The position numbers were made by a program, and so were the translations under genes. Source: Aquimonas sp046318115 (GTDB lineage Bacteria; Pseudomonadota; Gammaproteobacteria; Xanthomonadales; Xanthomonadaceae). Taken from it: a stretch of DNA of 27,678 bases. Location: contig JBKCVA010000173.1 of the NCBI GenBank assembly GCA_046318115.1, forward strand, positions 1 through 27,678. The letters run 5' to 3'. The notes under the pieces are model-generated. The model was given only the letters and a program-made list of their open reading frames with translations. It was not told the origin of the DNA and made no database searches. Of the stretch, positions 23,554-27,678 are shown piece by piece (the first letter of the stretch is position 1; every line of letters begins with the position of its first letter).

Positions 23554-24998
23554 TGCGCACCTCCCCGGTCCACGACACCCTGCCCCTGCCGGGCCGCCCT
23601 TTCGGCCTGCCCCTGCTGGCGGCGATCCGTCGCGATCCGCTCGGCGTCGGTCACGCGCTGCAGCGGCGGCTGGGGGATGTCGCCACGGTCGATGTGCTGT
23701 TCCGGCGCATCGTCTACTTCTTCCGTCCGGACGCCGTGCGCCAGATCCTGGTCGACCACGGCGACAGCTTCGAACGCGAAGCGCGCTTGCTGGACATCTT
23801 CGCGTCCTTCCAGGGCCGCAATGTCCTCACCACCGAGGGCCCGGACTGGGAACGCCAGCGACGCCTGCTGACGCCGGCGTTCTCGCCCAAGCGGATGGCG
23901 GGCTACATGGGCCTGATGCGCGACGCCATCGAGGCGAGCCTTGCCGACGAACTGCCCACCGCTGAGGGCGAGCAGGCGGTGGTGGATGTCGACTTCCTGA
24001 CCACGCGCATCACCATGGACGTGATCCTGCGCACCCTGTTCTCGCATGCGACCTGCCACGCGGAGGCGATGCGGGTGTCGGTCGCGATCCGCGCACTGAC
24101 CCGCCAGAGCATGCGCGAGGTGTTCTGGCCCTGGGTGCCGCCGGCCTGGCTGCCGCATCCGGGGCGCGCGGCGAAGCGCGCCAGCCTGCGCGTGCTGCAC
24201 GGCTTGATCGCCGATCACATCGCTGCCCGGGCCAAGCGCGAGCCACCGGCGGATGGCGGCGACGTGCTGGATCGCCTGCTCGCCGCGCGCGACGAGGCTT
24301 CGAGCGGCAGTGGCGCGGCCCTGAGCGCGCAGGAGGTCCATGACAACTGCGTGCTGCTGTTCGCCGCCGGCTTCGACACGGCGTCCTCGGCGCTGACCTG
24401 GTGGCTCGGCCTGATGGCGACGCATGCGGACGTGGCGCAGCGCGTGCGCGACGAAGTGGCGGGCGCGCGTGCGCAGGGCGCCGGGCTCGACGTCCTCGCG
24501 CGCCTGCCCTGGCTCAACGCCACGCTCAAGGAAGCGATGCGCCTGTACCCGCCCTCGACCTCGCTGTTCAACCGCGTCGCGCTGCGCGACGTGGTCATCG
24601 ACGGCACGCCGGTCCGCAAGGGCACGCTGGCGGTCGTGCCGATCTGGCACCTGCACCGCGATGCCCGATCCTTCCCTGAGCCCGAGTCTTTCCGTCCCGA
24701 ACGCTTTCTGCCCGAGGCGCCGCCAGTACCACGCGGCGCTTACCTGCCCTTCGGCGCCGGCCCGCACTTCTGCCTGGGCCAGCATTTCGCGATGGTGGAG
24801 ATGGCCTTGGTGGCGGCGCACGTGATCGAGCGCTTCGAGCTTGCGTTGGCCGAAGGCGACGCCCTGCCGGAACCCGTGGTCGATCTCGCGCTGAAGCCGA
24901 AGCAGCCCCTGCGCCTGCGGTTCACGAAGCGCGAGAGTTCACCGACATCGACGCAGTCGCAAACCGATGCGGCGACTCGCATCGATGCGTCGGCCTGA
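23553..24998 (+). CDS. Cytochrome P450 monooxygenase
   Basis: This encodes a 481-residue soluble haem monooxygenase. All key motifs are present: I-helix AAGFDT (Asp275-Thr276 for oxygen activation), Glu327-x-x-Arg330 in LKEAMRLYPP, FRPERF in the PERF region, and the haem-binding loop PFGAGPHFCLG with the axial Cys407. There is no N-terminal membrane anchor or fused reductase, so it needs separate ferredoxin partners, none of which is in the window. The substrate cannot be read; the layout resembles bacterial P450s acting on fatty acids or xenobiotics. A Ser/Thr-rich tail follows the last family strand. It is co-transcribed with tetR upstream. Confidence 0.95.
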   Translation: MRTSPVHDTLPLPGRPFGLPLLAAIRRDPLGVGHALQRRLGDVATVDVLFRRIVYFFRPDAVRQILVDHGDSFEREARLLDIFASFQGRNVLTTEGPDWERQRRLLTPAFSPKRMAGYMGLMRDAIEASLADELPTAEGEQAVVDVDFLTTRITMDVILRTLFSHATCHAEAMRVSVAIRALTRQSMREVFWPWVPPAWLPHPGRAAKRASLRVLHGLIADHIAARAKREPPADGGDVLDRLLAARDEASSGSGAALSAQEVHDNCVLLFAAGFDTASSALTWWLGLMATHADVAQRVRDEVAGARAQGAGLDVLARLPWLNATLKEAMRLYPPSTSLFNRVALRDVVIDGTPVRKGTLAVVPIWHLHRDARSFPEPESFRPERFLPEAPPVPRGAYLPFGAGPHFCLGQHFAMVEMALVAAHVIERFELALAEGDALPEPVVDLALKPKQPLRLRFTKRESSPTSTQSQTDAATRIDASA

Positions 24999-25024
24999 GG
25001 AAGCTCTGATTTATCGGAGCTTCC
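24999..25024 (+). terminator. Hairpin immediately after the P450 stop (first of five)
   Basis: GGAAGCTC (24999-25006) pairs with GAGCTTCC (25017-25024). A wobble pair plus GA/TC extend the stem to 11 bp around a 4-nt loop. It begins at the base after the P450 stop codon. No T-tract follows, so it could protect or terminate the message. Confidence 0.5.
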
Positions 25025-25145
25025 CGTGCGCCATGGATGGCGCGCTCGCGAATCAAGCATGCATGTGCTTGATTCAGCGTGAGTGAGTCCGGACCTGCGC
25101 CGGACTCACGACGTCTGAAGAACTGCAGGACGGAGTTCTTCAGAC
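24999..25145 (+). promoter_or_regulatory. Array of five consecutive hairpins in one leader region
   Basis: Five perfect inverted repeats with unrelated stems lie end to end. They are GGAAGCTC (24999-25024), GCGCCA around TGGA (25028-25043), GAATCAAGCA around TGCATG (25050-25075), GTGAGTCCGG around ACCTGCG (25083-25109) and GTCTGAAGAACT around a 9-nt loop (25113-25145). Only 3-7 nt separate them. AAGGAG (25153-25158) and the next ATG (25167) follow. The array fills the whole space between the P450 and the small membrane protein gene, so it acts either as a 3' structure of the first, a 5' leader of the second, or a mobile repeat. Stem sequences are clear; the role is unknown. Confidence 0.75.
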
Positions 25146-25166
25146 CTTCTCTAAGGAGAACGCGCA

Positions 25167-25559
25167 ATGAACCTCCTGCTGGCCGCCGCTGCTGTGCTCG
25201 CGATGGCAACGGGTGTGGTCCACTCGGTCCTGGGCGAGCGGCTGATCTTCCGGCGCCTGCGCCAAGCATCGCTGGTGCCCAGCGCGCCCGCGCCTCCGCT
25301 GCAGGAACGCCACATCCGCATTCTCTGGGCCTCGTGGCACCTCGTCTCGGTGCTGGGCTGGGCCATGGCGGCCCTCCTGTGGCGGCTGGCCGCAGGCACA
25401 GACAGCGGCCTGCCGGCCGATGTGCTGCTGAACGTGATCGCGTGGGGCTTCTTCGCGGGGTCGCTGCTGGTGCTCGTGGCCACCCGTGGACGGCATCCCG
25501 GCTGGATCGCACTCGCCGCCGTCGCGGTGTCGGCGTGGCTCGGCATGGGCTCTGCGTGA
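25167..25559 (+). CDS. Small four-helix membrane protein, unknown
   Basis: This encodes a 130-residue hydrophobic protein with about four membrane segments (about 2-20, 53-72, 84-103, 110-127). The motif GVVHSVLGERLIFRRLR follows the first segment and QERHIRILWASWHLVSVLGW starts the second; both contain a conserved-looking His. AAGGAG 8 nt before the ATG is a strong ribosome site, placed right after the fifth hairpin. I recall similar short proteins in Xanthomonadaceae but no function. It may be co-transcribed with the P450 if the hairpins do not terminate. Confidence 0.8.
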   Translation: MNLLLAAAAVLAMATGVVHSVLGERLIFRRLRQASLVPSAPAPPLQERHIRILWASWHLVSVLGWAMAALLWRLAAGTDSGLPADVLLNVIAWGFFAGSLLVLVATRGRHPGWIALAAVAVSAWLGMGSA

Positions 25560-26427
25560 ACGGCTCTGGTTTCGCCAGAAGCTCAAGAGTTTCCACGGCT
25601 GGAAGGCGGCACCGGCAGGTGGCCTGGCTCGATCGGATCAACGTCGCGGTGCGCGCTTTGGCGGCGGGCGCAGAGATCGATCGCGCCGGTGGTTCCCAGG
25701 CACCGCATGCCGTGGGCCTGCCTTGCCGAAGCGGTCGAAGAGTCCCGCTTGCACGCGGCGCAGTGAATCCGCGAGAGCCTATCGCCCTGCCTACCACGCA
25801 CACGCACTGGCGGATCCGGGCGGCAGGCCTGCCGTGTGATCCGAAACCCCTGCTGATCTGTACATCACGCCCGGCGTCATCCCAAAGGTCTTCCCGCTGA
25901 CACGGTCGGCGCTGGCCGCACGAGATCGTGGAGTCTTGCCCGGCTACGCCGGGAGTCTGTCTACCGACCCGCGCGGTCCGTGTGGCCGATGACCGGAGCC
26001 AGAGTTTGCCGAACGCCGCGCCAGCCCCCTGCCAGCTTTGTGCGAGGCCAAACGCTGCGCGCTTTATCGGGGATGTGGGCGGGCAGTCGCAGCGCTGACG
26101 GCAGATCGCGGCCCGGGTCGCGCTGGCGCCGCTCGCCCTTTTGCAGACATCGAAGCCAAGCGGTCTGGTGCCGTTGGTGCGCACTTCGACCGGCCCTCGC
26201 TCGGCACTGGCACCGCCAGCAGCTCGCCCCACGCAAACAACACCTGTCAGAAGCGACAGGATGGGCCAGGCCGGGACCTGTTGTGAGGCACTCGCGGCGA
26301 AGCCAGCCTGCACAAGGCTTGCGGCGGATCGAAGCGACACTCATCGGCGTGATTCTTCACACGCGGAACACTTGCACTCCAGCGCCACCCCGTTGTCGAC
26401 ATGACTGTTCATTCCTAGCATCATCGC
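25560..26427. other. 870-bp region without a supportable gene
   Basis: Several open frames cross this region on both strands but none shows a start signal, family motif or sensible composition. Two small hairpins are visible: CCCGGC-TAC-GCCGGG at 25939-25953 and CCTGTC-AGAAGC-GACAGG at 26243-26260. It may hold decayed coding DNA or a non-coding RNA that I cannot recognise. Confidence 0.5.
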
Positions 26428-26455
26428 GCGCGGATGCCGTCGCCGGCATCCGCGC
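26428..26455 (+). promoter_or_regulatory. Leader hairpin before the secreted protein gene
   Basis: GCGCGGATGCC and GGCATCCGCGC are perfect 11-bp arms around the loop GTCGCC. The stem ends 26 nt before the ATG at 26482 and leaves the ribosome site GGAGAG (26472-26477) free. The placement is the same as for the fifth hairpin before 25167. Confidence 0.55.
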
Positions 26456-26481
26456 ACTCCCTCAATCGACTGGAGAGTCCC

Positions 26482-26883
26482 ATGAACCTGATCCGTTCCG
26501 TCGCGATGAGCCTGCTGGCGGGTGTTGCCGCCACCTGCCTGATGCCCGCTCCTGCACATGCCGGCAGCCTCGACCAAGCGCAGGTAGCCTGCTACGTCGA
26601 CACCTACGCGTTCGATCAGCTCACCGCGGACTACTGCATTGCGGCCTGGACGCCCGGCACTGCAGACGTGACCTCGGTTGCTTCCTTCGAGGTCGTGGGC
26701 CTGCCGCCCGGCAGCTACAGCTACAGCTGGAACTTCGCCTGCGGAGATTCGCGCAGCTGTTGGACCAGCATCACGGCGCGCCCCGAGCAGAGCAAAACGG
26801 CCGTGGTCACGGTCACGAACCTCGCAACCGGTGAGCAGCGAACCCTCAGCGCCACCGCCGAGTACATCAACGGCTGGGACTGA
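26482..26883 (+). CDS. Small secreted protein, unknown
   Basis: This encodes 133 residues with a clear Sec signal peptide (MNLIRSVAMSLLAGVAATCLMP, cut after AHA at about residue 28). The mature part of about 105 residues has four cysteines (ACYVD, DYCIA, ACGD, SCWT), enough for two disulfides, and alternating Thr/Val/Ser strands (EVVGLPPGSYSYSWNF, KTAVVTVTNLATGE) that suggest a small beta-sandwich. No family is recognised. The ATG at 26482 has GGAGAG 4-9 nt upstream; the longer frame from 26434 runs through the hairpin. A candidate terminator follows 30 nt after the stop. Confidence 0.75.
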   Translation: MNLIRSVAMSLLAGVAATCLMPAPAHAGSLDQAQVACYVDTYAFDQLTADYCIAAWTPGTADVTSVASFEVVGLPPGSYSYSWNFACGDSRSCWTSITARPEQSKTAVVTVTNLATGEQRTLSATAEYINGWD

Positions 26884-26913
26884 GCGCACTCCATCGCGGG
26901 TCGCTCAACACTC

Positions 26914-26952
26914 GCCGGCACCGCACCGCCCGCTCAACGGAGCGGTGCCGGC
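26914..26952 (+). terminator. Hairpin after the small secreted protein gene
   Basis: GCCGGCACCGC (26914-26924) and GCGGTGCCGGC (26942-26952) are perfect 11-bp arms around 17 nt. It lies 31 nt past the stop. There is no T-tract, so termination is inferred. Confidence 0.45.
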
Positions 26953-27464
26953 AACCGAGTTTCCGATGAGGCCTGCAGACACGAGGGTCCGGGCGCGAGC
27001 GCGAGATCTTGTCTTGGCACATCCCTCCGCCCAGCCCAAGCAAACATCCGTTCGCGCCACCCTTGCTTGCTTGAAGCCCGCCGCGCTGCCTGTCGCCAGC
27101 GGCGCCGAGTGGCTTGCCTTGACCAGCAGTGCTTCGGGAGCCCTGGAAGGCACACAGCCTTGCACCTCTGGACGCCTCCTGCCCACCGCATAGGCTGGGC
27201 CCTCGCCCAGCGGTGCCTTCAGGATTGCCTCGGTGCATCAATCCGCAGGTCGCCCTGCGCCAGCACCTCGCGACCGCCACTCCACCGATCCCCTCGCAGG
27301 CTGCAGCCGTCCAACCTGGCGCCGCCAATCGGACGCAACTCAGTACGCGCGGGCGCAGGACGCTCGGCAGAGCCGTCGAAGTCTGCGGCGAGCCCGCGCC
27401 GGCGGAAGGTCACGCGTGCGGACCTGCCCTTCTTGTCCTTCTGGCCCAGGCCTCGACCGTCGCC
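26953..27464. other. About 500-bp intergenic region
   Basis: No gene is supported. GCCAGCGGCGCCGAGTGG at 27095-27112 is identical to 15684-15701 inside the VapC/FitB-like toxin (encoding HSAPLA on the minus strand), possibly another toxin remnant. The minus-strand frame at 27219-27413 has no clear start and no recognisable motif. Confidence 0.4.
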
Positions 27465-27678
27465 TTAGGGCGCGGTGATCGGGCGGCGCCAGACGGGGGT
27501 GGTGACTGGCGGGATGGTGATCGAGCCCGGTAGCAGAACGATCTGGGTCGAGACGTTTTCGATCAGGCGATCGGCGCGGTGCTTGTGCACGACGGAGTAG
27601 TTGGCCAGCACGCCCGCAGTGCCGGTGCCCGCGTAGTTGGCCACCCAGAAGCCGGTGACCGGCAGCCCCACCAGAGCG
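27465..27678 (-). CDS. C-terminal end of an unknown protein (partial, 5' end outside the window)
   Basis: The minus-strand frame enters from the right edge and ends with TAA at 27465-27467. It encodes about 71 residues: GLPVTGFWVANYAGTG, then VLANYSVVHKHRADRLI and a Pro/Thr-rich end PPVTTPVWRRPI. The GLPVTGFWV block followed by an ANY...HKH stretch resembles the C-termini of secreted Xanthomonadaceae proteins as I remember them, but no function can be stated. A GTG at 27671 is in frame but is probably internal. Confidence 0.6.
   Translation of the reverse strand, partial: ALVGLPVTGFWVANYAGTGTAGVLANYSVVHKHRADRLIENVSTQIVLLPGSITIPPVTTPVWRRPITAP

Noticed and set aside
24922..26340. Long minus-strand open frame crossing the hairpin array
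   Set aside because: It is Arg/Ala/Pro-rich, antisense to the small membrane protein gene and the hairpins, and has no motif; long antisense frames are expected at this GC content.
27219..27413. Minus-strand 64-residue frame
   Set aside because: No ribosome site, Arg-rich composition and no recognisable motif.

Overview
The window is high-GC DNA, with most genes strongly C/G-ended at third codon positions. It looks like a gammaproteobacterium of the Xanthomonadales (Lysobacter/Xanthomonas relatives). The basis is a close match to my memory of Xanthomonas OleA, a PriA of typical proteobacterial length, DUF3106 and DUF3667 proteins, and GGGGTCAGGT-type interspersed repeats. No tRNA, rRNA, CRISPR array, IS transposase or integrase was seen.

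Region 1 (1-11368) is housekeeping-like. On the minus strand are oleA (head-to-head hydrocarbon synthesis), sppA (signal peptide peptidase) and a MATE efflux pump. Two tandem plus-strand DUF3667 zinc-ribbon membrane proteins follow, then a minus-strand DUF3106 protein. A 500-bp intergenic region with two perfect, inverted DnaA boxes precedes priA.

Region 2 (about 11369-15600) is visibly less GC-rich and reads as acquired accessory DNA. It holds an ABC/OLD-type ATPase overlapping a small TOPRIM-like gene (a candidate anti-phage pair), two small two-helix membrane proteins between two related copies of a 150-bp palindromic element, and a HEAT-like protein whose last codons lie inside a repeat.

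Region 3 (15600-22725) is a toxin-antitoxin cluster mixed with other cargo. It has one VapBC/FitAB-like locus whose antitoxin carries an amber stop and whose toxin has an Asp-to-Asn change at an expected active-site residue, two intact-looking Phd/YefM-PIN pairs, one decayed PIN pair, and short PIN gene fragments. A secreted 554-residue protein and a TIGR04222-like membrane protein sit among them. The motif GGGGTCAGGT (or close variants, both orientations) occurs about ten times between 13281 and 22569, nearly always at boundaries between cargo genes.

Region 4 (22725-27678) has a TetR regulator translationally linked to a cytochrome P450, then a striking array of five consecutive perfect hairpins with unrelated stems (24999-25145). 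The array ends just before the ribosome binding site of a small membrane protein gene. A small secreted protein with a similar hairpin before its ribosome binding site and the 3' end of another minus-strand gene complete the window. All functional statements come from reading motifs by eye; no database search was possible.
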